From Bactrocera neohumeralis (taxonomy: Eukaryota > Arthropoda > Insecta > Diptera > Tephritidae): a stretch of 64,000 bases of DNA. Under the pieces are notes generated by a model, which saw nothing but the letters and a program-made list of their open reading frames with translations, had not been told where the DNA came from and ran no database searches. A program made the translations under genes and the position numbers. Of this stretch, positions 19,878-31,149 are shown in pieces (positions within the stretch are counted from its first letter, which is position 1; the number at the start of each line of letters is the position of its first letter). The stretch is from positions 15,090,144-15,154,143 of the forward strand of contig NC_065920.1 of the NCBI RefSeq assembly GCF_024586455.1, read 5' to 3'.

Positions 19878-21142
19878 TTAAGCTAAGGCAGCTTTGGTGG
19901 TTGTTGCTACATCAACATTAATATCACCCGCGATCGGTGCCATGGAGGTGGTCGGTGGTGCAGGCGGCGCTGGAGGCGCCGGAAAGCAAATTGTTTTCTG
20001 TACTACAACAACAGTATCCGGTTTCGTTGGATCGGTTTCATTGAAGCTCCATGGCATACAGATAATGCCATTGGTGGGCGGCGTTTCAGGCGGTGGCGCT
20101 GTGGCTGTTGGAAGCTCGAATGTTGCATTGCCGGCTGTGGTAAGCGTCTGAGCGCTAACGATGGGAGGATTTTTAAATATGGGCTCAGCAGACGTAACAC
20201 CACTTGGGATCAATGTATTATTGAGCGGTGCCAGCGATATTTCAGAGTCAGTAGGCCAATAGTGCGGCTGCTCTGTGGTGTGGGTTACAACGGTGGGATT
20301 CATATTGTTTACCAGAATAACTTTTGATGCTTCCGTCTGATTATTGGGCTGCGGTTGCGGTTGTTGTTCATAGTGGTGGTGGTGGTGATGATGACGGCGT
20401 GTCACACTTCGGCCCACAAGATAGCCCAAAGCAAAATCTGTTGAATCTATAGCAAATATGGGAAAATTTCCAAAATAAAAAAGTTATAGTATTTCGTCTG
20501 CTAATTACCATCATTGCTGGTGTGTCTTGGTGGCTGTGCATAGTACACGGCATTAACTGGAATGCTGGACGGTTGCGTAACGTAGACATGACCAGCTGGT
20601 AATTGGTGACCACCCCAGTTGTGGGATATATGAGGACTGGCAGCATGAGTGTTGTGATGCGAAACTCCCGAACCTAAGCCATACCAGTTGTGGGTATTAT
20701 GCCGATCCTGTTTGCCTAAAGTGCTGTGACTGTTGTGATTAACGAGTGAATCTGTGTGCGTCGAACTTTTGTGGCTGTTGGAGCTGCTGTGGCTGTTGGA
20801 GCTGCTGTGGCTGCTGGAGCTGCTGTGGTCGCTGGAGCTGCTGTGGCTGCTCGGTTTTTTGTGATGTTTGCTACGGTGGCGCGATCGATGTTTTGCAAAC
20901 TTCTCATCCATGCCTTCCGCTGCAAACATTGAATTCGTGTAGGAGGTGTGTACTGGTGAGCCGCTGATAATTTTCCGTCGTGAACCGCCATTACCTGAGG
21001 AAGCATGCTTTTTGTGCGAGCGTCTGTAGAAGGCGGAACCTAATGAACCGCCACGGCCGCGGCCACCACCGCGTGCCTCCGTGATGACAACAGTCGCACA
21101 CAGCGTAAAAAGCGCTAGAAGGCAAATTAATTTGACTGACAT
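19878..21142 (-). CDS. Gene 2: secreted Gly/Ser/His-rich protein, gene 1 family
   Basis: Exon 1 is 21142-20509 and exon 2 starts at 20446 or 20437, ending at 19878. The product is 400 or 397 aa. Residues 1-23 form a signal peptide (MSVKLICLLALFTLCATVVITEA). An RGGGRGRGGS segment, a Ser/His-rich repeat and LPAGHVYVTQPSSIPVNAVYYAQ (the PAGATYY relative) follow. The junction leads into DFALGYLVGRSVTRR, equivalent to the Gly-rich hydrophobic segment of gene 1, then seven His. The C-terminal part has Cys341 (GIICMP) and Cys365 (TICFPAPPA), 24 apart as in gene 1. Unlike gene 1, it ends at AALA with no hydrophobic tail. An ATG 21 nt upstream (21163) is in frame, but gene 3 and the signal peptide favour 21142. 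Confidence 0.85.
20438..20508 (-). other. Gene 2 intron, phase 1, with two possible acceptors
   Basis: The donor is AATGATG|GTAATT (exon ends at 20509). TATAG|ATTCAACAG|ATTTTGC offers two acceptors 9 nt apart, with exon 2 starting at 20446 or 20437. Both keep the frame and differ by three residues. The phase and position match gene 1. Confidence 0.8.
20765..20860 (-). repeat. 18-bp Ser/His coding repeat in gene 2
   Basis: On the plus strand 'ggagctgctgtggctgtt' repeats with an 18-bp period and small changes. On the coding strand this gives Ser-Ser-Ser-(Asn/Asp/Ser)-(Ser)-His units. Confidence 0.8.
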
Positions 21143-21296
21143 TGTAAATGTTCTAATGCACACAACTGGAATTAAAGTGCGCTTGTGTCTAAAGCGTCTT
21201 TAGATTATTTCAGCGTCGGACTGCTGCGGTGTGCAACCGTTAGAGCCGACGTTTAGAATTTGACTACGGCCGGAACTTGCTTGAGTAGACTTGAAA

Positions 21297-21304
21297 TTTA
21301 AATA
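21297..21304 (-). promoter_or_regulatory. TATA box of gene 2
   Basis: Minus-strand TATTTAAA, about 155 nt upstream of the ATG. The start of transcription is expected about 25-30 nt downstream, within CTCAAGCAAGTTCC, a block also kept upstream of gene 3. Confidence 0.6.
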
Positions 21305-22014
21305 GAGGCTGCTGGAAATTGAGCTACATTCGGCCGCTCGAGCTAGCCACTAAATTTTAGGGTTTGCTAATTTTGAAAAATATGTCAAAGTTAATAATCA
21401 TCTAATTGAAAAGACATTAAAGTATCGAGTTGCGTAAAGAATTTAATGGAGTCAGCCGGAATGTTGGAAAAGTATACCAGCCCATCAATATGTATGTCGG
21501 TTTCAGCGCGGATGTGGCTTTCATTTTCTCTCGACAGTCGGCTCATCCCTCATAAAGCTAAAATGCTGATGTTTTATAATGCAGAGGATATAAGATTACT
21601 TGTAAAATAAAAAATATGTCTCCATTCGCTCACCCGCTTCTTTATGCATTAAATTTAGTTATCGCTAATTTTTCATCGAGTGTTAAACTTCGATTAAGAG
21701 CTTGGGTTCCAAAATGTAGAAAAAATTATAATTTTTGTTAAATTTACATTATTCGATTAAAAAGATAAGATATAAAGCTCGAAAATAATGCAATAGTCAC
21801 ATAAACTTTAAAACGCTGGTTGTAGAGATATAAAAGAGCTTCAGACTGCCCAGCAATTGAGTCTTCTGGATGCATCTTTTACAAAATCAGTATAATCGTA
21901 CTTATTAGGAAGGTCCAAAAGAGTTGTATTAATATGGTAATGTTGCTATTATTTTTAAAATTTATTCCAAAATTTTTGATTAGAGGATGTAGTGTATGAA
22001 GAGATTGCTACATA

Positions 22015-22715
22015 CAAGGTTTGTTCAAAAGATAGCTTGATTTTTACATTTCATGCCCTCTACAAAGTAATCAGCCCCAGATATATTACTCTTTTGATAG
22101 CGTTTTTCCAATCCTCAAAAGACTTAAAAAAGTAAGTTAAGCTGCTCTTTCGCTGCGGTTTTTTGCACCGCAATCTTAGCATAGGGTCGTCCTTTCATTT
22201 TCCTTTTCAGTTTTGGAAAAAAAGAAAAAATTCACAATGAGCCTGAGTGGCTGTGGTACCATTAATATGCTATATTTAGTTAAATATTAGAGCTCAAACA
22301 AGGATGCATGAGCAGGGGCATTATCATGGTGCAAAAGCCAATTTTTTTTTTATTGCGGATTTCTTCACGTAAATGCTCACGCTCAATATTAGGTAATATT
22401 CTTTATTGACCGTACGAACTTTTGGTAAGAACTCACGATGTACGATGTCTCCTACAATCAAAGACAATTTTTAACTAAACCATCATATTCGATATTTTTC
22501 GGTCTTGGCTCAAGCAGCAGCATCCATGGGAATGATTTTGGTTTTTTTCGACATCATAACCATAAACCCATGATTCGTTACCAGTTGTGATTCTCTGGAA
22601 CAGATCCAGTTCGTCGCGAACATCTCCTGAGCAATGTCAATACGATGCTGTTTTTGGCCCAAAGTGAGCAATATTGGCACAATCCTTGCGGAGACTCGAC
22701 ACATACACAAATCAC
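22015..22715 (-). mobile_element. Mariner-type transposon remnant, catalytic half
   Basis: The minus strand gives ITGNESWVYGYDVE, then in another frame WLLHHDNAPAHASLFEL, then PKLKRKMKGRP and GADYFVEGMK. These are ordered motifs of a mariner (DD34D-like) transposase. The first catalytic Asp is Asn here, the second is kept, and several frameshifts separate the blocks. Confidence 0.7.
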
Positions 22716-22719
22716 TGGT

Positions 22720-24590
22720 TAAAATTGAATGGAGCGAGTCAATTCCTTCTTCTCAATGATGATTTAATGACTGCCAAATACTATTTTCTTTTCGTCACTT
22801 CGCCCGGGCGACTTTTAATTGGTGGTGCTTTTTACATGGCAGGTCCCAAACCCAGCGCTCAACCCTGGAGACGGATGATCCTTATCACTTTAGTTCGCCT
22901 TCAAGCGGATGTTTTTCGGCTACCCAGAGGATACTTGTCGTGAGCTGCTTGAGCCATTCGTAAAATTATCATTTCTGGCCGCTCCCAAGTTAATAGCGCT
23001 CAGAGAACTTTCCTCACTCTGAAATGGCTCCACCTACTTCAAGTGTATCCTGGATGATAATTGCTGTTATCATAAAGTCACTTGTTGGATTTCCAATCGA
23101 TCTTGATATTCCTTTAGATATGTTAAGTTGCGAATGTTCCTTCAGATCTTCGTAAAAACATGGGTTACTAAACTCTTTTTTTAACTGTACATGTTTCTCA
23201 TAAATTTATAATTTATAATTTAGCGCAACATCACTTTTCATAAGTTTATATGCAAAGAAAAAACTATATAATAGAAACCACTCATATTGAAAGAAAATTT
23301 GAGTTTTGGTTAAGGAGTGTTTGTACATATATTGCTTATATATTGGTTATATCTGACAGCGTAAGTTCAAAATTTTATGCTATATATGATCTAGTGAATC
23401 GTAAGCAATAAAAAAACTCATCTTTAATTTTTTTGGTGATACGTTGTTTTGCATTTTAGGTGACGATATCCATCTTAAATTCATCAAATATCCAGCAACA
23501 TGTCATCCACCTTACAAGCATCAGCTTAACTTTCCGAAGATGTTAAATTCAGTGAACATTTTTTCAAAAAAAAAAAATCAATCAAACAATCCACACCCTA
23601 ATATAATTACGTACGAGAGAGTAGAAGACGAAATTTCTTTAGTATACGCAATTTTCTGATTATGAGTTCCATCTGTGAAATTTCACAGAGTTATATGAGA
23701 GTCAGGTCGTTGTGCAAGTAAATGCTATATACATACATATGAGTATAAAAAAATTATTGTATATAACTTAATAGCGCAATTTAGTGCTCAAACAGGCATT
23801 TGGAAGCTTAGTAAGCACTTATTGGTTTGAAAGATGCGGTGACCTGTGGGCTGCTACACACTATTCATCAAATCCAGTTTATTAAGTGTCGTTCTGAACC
23901 ACCCAGCGTGCGAGAATGAATCATTAGATAATACGATAATTTAATTTGAGCTATAAAATAAATAACAAAATTGAATTTACGAGTATCTGCTCATGTTTCC
24001 ACAAGCTTCCTTCCAGAGTACCTTACTGAATATACCATTTATAGGGTACAGCGCAAAGTTACATTATTATGTTATGTATTCATTGCCTTTTGATCTCAGA
24101 ATTATTTGCGAATATTATCAACGTCATTTCACGTTCATAGGACAATTGCGTATTAATTATATTTTGCAATAACTCATCAAGCAGTGCCATTCAGGTTTAC
24201 GCTTATCTTTTATTTACAAATTTTAATCACAATGCGCTTTAAATAAACAGGTTTTCGAAAATAAAAAAAGTATTGAAGGGCGGTCAATATTAAATAATCA
24301 GAATATTTGATTAATTCGGACGTACATATGTATGTGGAATAGGCAGCTATTCTCTGAATTTCTTTTGTGTAGCACCTTATATTATTTTCGTGTTGAATGA
24401 GTAAATGTTTGCTTTGAGGAATAGCGGTACTTAGTTTTAGTGTATACTTTTTGCAACTTTTGATTTCCGAGAATCGGCTATTAAACACAAGCAAATTTTT
24501 TTTTGTGCGTCAAAATTTGCTTTTAATATTTATCAGTTCCCAGATATGATGACTAATAGCTTCGCGATTTTTTTCAGCTTGTGCTGAGTC
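22720..24590. other. Unclassified repeat-like (22.7-23.15 kb) then AT-rich DNA
   Basis: The part to about 23150 is less AT-rich and looks like decayed transposon sequence, but no motif could be named. The rest is AT-rich, with CATATG clusters at 23735 and 24325 and no gene. Confidence 0.35.
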
Positions 24591-24599
24591 TTTTTTTAG

Positions 24600-25740
24600 A
24601 GATTACAGAGTGACTGGTGTGTGCTGATAACCAGTCCCCACTGACCTCAAACACCACAGAATTCTCTTGATCAGATAAAGCGACAAGCCGAATCGGTTCA
24701 TTCCATGAAAATAACAGTCAGCTTGAACTTAAAGGCCACTAGAGGGAGTCAGTGCTCCAATAACATTGAAACGAAATGCATGATTATGCTGGTTCTTAAT
24801 AATGTTCGGTTCAGTTTAATTTCGGCTGAAGTAAAGATTTCGCCTGGAAGATACTGCAGATTCACTTAAGAAACTTAAAGAGTCCCTTAAGCTCCAGCTT
24901 CGAGCAATAGATCCGCCGCCTACTCCATTAATTTTTTTGATTCTTCCGTGTAGATGTTCTATGTAAGTTTCGTTGGCGAGTCGCATTTCCTTGCGCCATC
25001 TATCCGCATCTAGCGTGATATCTAACCTTCTCTCACAAATAAAGCATGAGGGTTAGAGCGGGTCGAATTACAGGGAGACAAACACGGAAAAATCGCGTAT
25101 GCGGGAAATATTTTACGGATCATTCTGAACAACTTTGTCTAAGAGATTATGAGTCCAAAACCGGTTTGGAGTCAGCGAGTTTTAGGCGAAGTTTTTTTCA
25201 GTCATTATAAAAATTTGTTCGTCAGTTTTTGAGGTAAAATTGGGTTGAGTCGGATTAGTACCTCGGGCAAACTATGCAATTTGTAACTAAATACCGTTTT
25301 GAAGGCCTTTTTTTATAGGGATATAAGCATTAGACTCTGTCAACTTTAGAGTTATGTGTGGAAAACATGTTTTGTGGACATTTGGCGATATAAGAAAGCT
25401 ATTGAATACCAGCTGTGGATAACAGAGGCCACGGCAAGTTCACATCACATTAGAAAAAATTCGAAAGAAATTTACATCTTTCTATCCTGAAACAACAGCT
25501 CTTATCTAAGCTGTCTGCTCTCAAACTTACAAATTTCATTAATACCTTCAAGAAAGCCACATGTGACTTTATGTCGAAGATCGTGGTATACACTGGTATA
25601 TTCAACTAAATAATACCCGTGGCTGTTGCAATGTAGTTTTTAATACCGAAAATATTTTTACACCATTGTACTGTGTTTTCGGAAGAGGAAAGTGGAGAAA
25701 TTTCAATCTAATTCAAAGGAAAGAAAAATAGAAGAGATGG
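24600..25740. other. Unclassified decayed repeat-like DNA
   Basis: On the minus strand about 25020-24890 a short open stretch reads DADRWRKEMRLANETYIEHL with stops on both sides. I cannot assign it to a family. Nothing else was recognised. Confidence 0.3.
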
Positions 25741-25759
25741 AAATCAAAGTGTAATACTC

Positions 25760-26270
25760 ACAAAAAAATGCTTAGCGCCCACCAACTGCTCACAGCATTG
25801 CCAGAATGCGCTCGGTGTGAACACGAAAAAACGCTTAGCCATATTTCTGGCAATCCCCGAGCGCTCTTACCATGCACGGAACGCCGCAAACCGCTTGACG
25901 ACCTTGTCCGGCAATTTAATGCAATGCTTCACTTCCTGCACAAGTGTTGACAAATTGCTGTTGTCAGATTTATGGCCAATTATGAGCGTGTTATATTTCA
26001 CAGCCACCTTAATGGCAACACAAATGAAATGAATGAGCAAAAGTGGAGCCTGTCGCGCGGATTCAAGGCGTTGCTGCAAGCCGCTGGACGCCAATGACCA
26101 ACGGCGCACATACAAACACGTTTATGTAATATGGCATTTCAACCATTTTTTTGTTGGTGCTTGAGCATGCCGCACGCGTAGGCGTTAAGCTTGTAAGCAA
26201 AGTTTGTGGAAGAGATCGAATATTTCATTGGCCATATTCATCCATTACGGTAATTTCTTGACGGTTGCGG
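25760..26270. other. Higher-complexity unique DNA, possible conserved non-coding element
   Basis: GC content rises above the flanks, and open frames occur on both strands (plus 25817-26032, minus 26115-25867) without recognisable domains. 'tttatggccaattatgagcgtg' type text resembles conserved non-coding DNA of flies. This is a weak call. Confidence 0.3.
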
Positions 26271-26279
26271 GTTACGAAG

Positions 26280-27030
26280 GGGGAATGTAATGCCGATGTT
26301 GGGTTTAAGAAAGAGGTGGGTGTGATTGAGGTGTTCTGTTGAGCAACAAAGACTTTCAGTTGGTGTGTATGTACTCTGTGTAAAAGCTTCACTGATCTGG
26401 TATAGCCTCTTATAATAAATAATTCTTTGACTTGAACAGTGGAGTGTGTTCATTATAAAGCTGACTAAAATCTAGTAAATGACCTGCTTTTCAAATCGTA
26501 CTAGGAAATCTTAATGTAACCGTAAAAATATATTTGCTTTTGTCTTAACCGAACAAGAAGTTTCTGCCGCAAGGTTTGTCGCCTAAATGTAGGCAACTCC
26601 GCTCATACCGATTTTTGCTATCTCCGCGCCCTCTCATCAGACTTCCATTCTGCTCTTTTCCTCATACGTAACCTACTTATTTCCACCTCGACAGCTTTAA
26701 GAAGAGTATTTTGAATAACTGCATCACTTGCAACATAATTTTATGCACCAACTTCAGATTGTTACCATTAATTACGGTGTATATTATTTTATTCAGAAAT
26801 CATGAACTTTGTAATAATGACCATGACCATTTCATACAAATTATTTCTACAACAACAATTGAGATAAGACCTTTTACATGAACACAAAAGGGAGCTTGTG
26901 GAGAAGACAGCGAAGAGAACGCAAGAATGATACGAAATCGGAAAGAGCTAAATAAAGGGTGCTTGAAAAGGAAAAATTAAGGCTCCTTCCGGAAAAGCTG
27001 TCATGTAGTCGAAATACATATATGTATATA
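26280..27030. other. Non-coding DNA, nothing recognised
   Basis: No gene, transposon motif or clear repeat is visible in this stretch. Confidence 0.3.
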
Positions 27031-27039
27031 TTAATTTAA

Positions 27040-28000
27040 TTTCTCTTGGTGTGCCAATTGAAGATTCCAAGTTTAGCCAGGTCCTTCTATACCTCCAACG
27101 GAATGGAGGTCTTCCTCACCGTCTGCTTCCCCCGGCGGGTATTGCGTTGAGTATTCTCAGAGCTGTACTATTTTCATCCATTCGAACGATATGACTTAGC
27201 CAGCGTGGCCGCTGTCTCTTATTGTCGTCCATGCCTCTGCACCATATAGCAGGACGGAGATTATGAGTGACTTGTAGAATTTGGTTTTTGTTCGCCGTAA
27301 AATACTCTACTTCTCAATTGCCTTCTCAGTCCGAAGTAGCAACTGTTTGCAAGAGTTTTCTGGTATTAGTTCTGTTTGTTTGAAGACAGGAGATATTTCG
27401 ACTTGCATTCGTTCACTACAAACCCATTTCCTCCTCTTCTTTCTGCAACGTAGATAAAGCAGAACTAAAGGCGCGGATGTTGAGGCCAATGATATCGAAG
27501 TCACCTTCTCTTTACAGCTCTGCAGCTCGAATCATTTTCTCCAGCAGCAGATTGAAGAAGTCACACGATATGGAGTCACCTTATCCTTCCCGATCTTGAC
27601 GGAGCTTTTGGTATTTCTCGACGTCAGTTTACACAGCCTTACTAGTTTTGAGGAGATTCCAAATGTGGATCCTTTTCGTGTTGGATCGACGAAGAGGTGG
27701 TGTGTGTCGGGTCTTTCGCAAGTTTGGCGCATGGTGAACATCTGGTCAGTTGTGGATTTTCCAGGCCTGAAGCCACACTCATAAGGTTCAATCTGTTTGT
27801 TGACGGTGGGCTATAATCTTTCACACAGTATGTTTGATATAACCTTAAACGCGATGTTGAGGAGGCTTATTCCACGGTAGTTGTCGCAGATTATGAGGTT
27901 TCCCGTTTCGTGGATTGGGCAGGGCACACTTAAATTCCAAACGTCGGGCACGCAAGAATTCAATTACGTTACTTTAATATTTTCAAGTATTCGCTCCTTT
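27040..28000 (-). mobile_element. RTE-type LINE remnant, RT through 3' end
   Basis: Reading the minus strand from right to left: a CPIHK-like start, YECGFRPGKST, DQMFTMRQ, THHLFVDPT, GISSKLVRLCKLTSRNTKSS, VKIGKD, a decayed LSCDFFNLLLEKMIRAAEL-like block and, at 27180-27060, RPRWLSHIVRMDENSTALRI and RGRPPFRW. This is the order of a reverse transcriptase and C-terminal tail of an insect RTE-like LINE. It is broken by many stops and the central palm is badly decayed. Confidence 0.8.
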
Positions 28001-28139
28001 TTTCTTAAAGACCGGATTTGGCGATTAAAACTCGTAGGCACACACTCTTCGATAAAAATACTACAATCGGATGGCTGGCGAAACGTTTATGTCACGGGTG
28101 ATCGTATAGGGACCCATCCCGGTTTGACGAAAGTTTTTT

Positions 28140-28345
28140 AGTCGGTTTGGTGGTGAATAGAAACGATGGTTGAAGTGTTGCTGTATAGTGTGGATGGTTA
28201 GTGTTATGGCGGGTTATGTTTGTGTTAGGTGAGTGATGTGGTATGTTGCGTTATGTTGTATGGTGTTGCGTCTTGTGATACTGTATTTTGTGTGCGATTA
28301 ATGCTGCGATGAGGGATTTGTGCTGAAGTGCGAAATGTCACGAGG
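28140..28345. other. Strand-asymmetric GT-rich, C-poor stretch
   Basis: The plus strand is dominated by G and T with very few C, for example 'ggttatgtttgtgttaggtg' and 'gtggtatgttgcgttatgttg'. GTTATG/GTGTTG motifs recur irregularly. It directly follows the RTE remnant. Confidence 0.6.
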
Positions 28346-30360
28346 TCAAAAGTCGCTTGAACAAATATAAATAACATGGGATTTCTTGAAATTGGTAGTG
28401 TTTAGAAATTCACCATTTGGCCGATTCATTGACTTCTATATTTCCGAATGGTTAGATAAGGGAATTGGGTAAAGTATGTAGTTGTATATATAAAACTTTC
28501 TAATAAATTTACATTATTTCAAAATATTTATACTGAAATTTTCTTTCAACCCTTTGAAAAGGTATAATTTCCTGATTTTTATTCGAAAATTTATTAAGTT
28601 GTTAACTTACCGTATTGAATTTTCATTTTTTTTTTAAATAATTATGTGTGAAGAACTTTAGACACTTGAGAATGTTTAAAATTACATAAAATTTACAGTC
28701 ACTTGGAAACACCCTGTATTTTTAACTTATGCACGCAATGTGTAAATATAGTATATAAGCATTTATTCGAGAAATAATCGAAGATTATTTGGGATTATTT
28801 TTGTACGCCTTCAGTGCAAATTATCTGCTGCCACGCAGTTGTGCATTACTTGTCGCTTTAATATTTGCGATTCCGGTAAATCGAAATGGAAAACGTAAAA
28901 TGGTTAAGAGTAATTATCTTTAGTAAGCTGGCAAAAGTTTTACTTCATTGTAAAAGTACGAGGGTTGTCTTTTGTATTTCAGGATTAGAGAAAAAAACTA
29001 ATTATTATTATTCACGAATCTCGTCTTGGAGTGATCTAAGATCTACGACCTTGACTATATTCACCTTACCAGCTATAAACACAGTTGAACGATACACTGT
29101 TACTAAGTTCATTCACTTCGAAAGCTGTACAAATTGTTTTTCTTTTGTTAACATAGATGAATATTTTAAGTTACTGTAAAAATTAATTATATATTTGAAG
29201 ACTTTCACATCCTTTAGTATCAATTATAGATTATTGAAGAGGTCTAGTAATACAGAAAGCCATATGACAAGCTAAATCAATTAAACCATGATCGTCTGTC
29301 TCTATATACTCATTTGTAGGAACCGCCGTTATTGGACCACTATAGCATAAACTGTACGATAAAAATGAAGTTGTTGTAAGGAAGCTGTTTTATTTTTGAA
29401 GTTAACATTTTTCCCTGTTTTTAAAATAAATATTTTTAATAAAAAAATTCCCATTATATTCAAAAATACTTAAGAGTTTTGAATAATTATTAAATGTAAT
29501 CCCTTTGAGAGTCATGCATTTTGCATAAAAAGTAATTATTACCCATTAAGCGTGATCAATGTGTTTAAAGATAACAGATTCGCAAACTAACCAGGCCATT
29601 TGAATGCTAATTGCGACTGTGAGCCGCCATTAATCGAACATCCTTGAACTTCGGCAGCAAATAATGTTGCTATGTTTCAATTGTGGCCATTGAAGTGAGA
29701 ATAGTTGTTGTTAGATGGTGGCTCAGGCGCTATGAATGTAAATATAAATGCGGGTTGTTAAGATTGTCATTAAGATAACGGAGCACAAAGCATAGTTACA
29801 GTTATGGAACTTACACGTCAACAAAAAGAGGAAGAACACAAAAATAAAATTGCCTGCTTTATGCATAATGGTGAGTATTTATAGGCGCGTCCATAAACAT
29901 AGGCACGTCTAAGCAGGCATTAATTTACCATACTTGTACAAATACCCTTGGATTAGAAGAACAAGGACAAGTGAAAACGTGCACCCGAATGGCTAAAATA
30001 TTTAAAAACTTTCTTTTGCTGATTTGAGATAGTGGAGAATACGTTCGCATTAAAAAATATATGCGAGTGCATTTGCTCGCAAATTAGTTTGACCAGCGTT
30101 TGTTATGCTCGTGCCCTTTTTGCGTTTTATGCTTTGGGTTGCTCGAAGGCAAATTGAACGAGTGACGCGTCATTTGGCGGAATGCGAGTTTTCTTTGTTT
30201 CTTTTTCCTTGCTGTTGAGAGGGAAAATTGCCAATACCCTGTGAGACGATGGAGCTAAATTGGAAGTGGTGAGTATAACTCACGGTTTGTTATGGTAGAA
30301 GAAATTTCAAGGTTGGTTTTGAATGAACACACTGCCTGGAAAGCAGGAGAAAGGTTTTTT
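28346..30360. other. AT-rich non-coding DNA
   Basis: No gene recognised. A short piece near 29325-29365 ('gaccactatagcataaactgtacgat') looks like an inverted, deleted scrap of the GCAGCTATATG-core repeat. Confidence 0.35.
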
Positions 30361-30374
30361 GCACCAAACAGCTC

Positions 30375-31145
30375 ATATCCACCACACTTTCGAATTTTCC
30401 CACGAATTACTTTAAGTATCGTTAAAAAGAGTCTAACTCACTGTCATTTAAATAAAGTAGAATGAAATAAAGTTATGTAAATTCATCACGAAATAAATAT
30501 ATCATATCGAAAAGTTTTGAATATCGCTTAAAAGTGCAAAACTCGCTGTAACTGAAAGAAAGCTGAATGTCAATGGTATGTTTTGATTAGAGAGTGCTGC
30601 CTGAAAATCTATAGAATGGTTTTCTACCGATTGATGCTTCATCACACTTACAAATTTCACCACGAACTCCTTTGCGTATCGCGTAAAGCAGCTTAACTTA
30701 CTGTTATTCAAATAAAGTAGAATAAATATAAATTTATGTAAATTCCCCGCGAGGGGAATATCGAAGAATTTTGAATATCGCTTAAAAGACTGAAATTCGC
30801 TGCCATGAAAATCTGGAAAATTACTTTGTTCCGATCAACTAATTTCACCACTCTTTAAAATTTTACCAGGCACTAGGATTAAAATAAAACTAAACTTATG
30901 CAAATTCACCACGAAATAAGTGTTATAAATCGAAATATTTAGAATATCGCTTAAAAGACCAGAACTTACTCGCTTTTCAAACGATCACGTCAATTCACCA
31001 CACTTCCAAATTTCACCACGAATTACTGATCATAAAATTAAGCAGAATAAAAATAAGCTTATACAAATTCACCATGGAATAAGAATTTCACCACGAAATA
31101 ATTTTTTCACCACGAAGTATGTATTTAACTAGAAAATATTTGGAA
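30375..31145. repeat. Diverged tandem repeat with TTCACCACGAA motif
   Basis: About four diverged units of 150-265 bp share 'cacactt.caaatttcaccacgaa', 'aaataaagtagaat.aaataaa.ttatgtaaattc' and 'atatcgaa.a.ttttgaatatcgcttaaaag'. Unit starts are near 30380, 30645, 30848 and 30995. There is no coding potential and I know no family name. Confidence 0.7.
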
Positions 31146-31149
31146 TCTC

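Larger units (their letters stand above)
19478..21770 (-). repeat. Segmental duplication unit B (contains gene 2)
   Basis: Counterpart of unit A at 16895-18660. It begins with the same repeat tail ('ttattgagtctccgaaatatcc') and ends near 'gtagaaaaaattat' at about 21717-21730, matched at about 18617-18630. Unit B is longer because gene 2 keeps its full first exon and intron. Confidence 0.8.

Noticed and set aside
20746..20967. Cys/Trp-rich plus ORF (CGCWSCCG repeats)
   Set aside because: Antisense reading of the 18-bp Ser/His repeat in gene 2.
25768..26115. ORFs on both strands as a possible exon
   Set aside because: Three frames compete, none with a domain or clear splice sites; noted only as possible conserved non-coding DNA.
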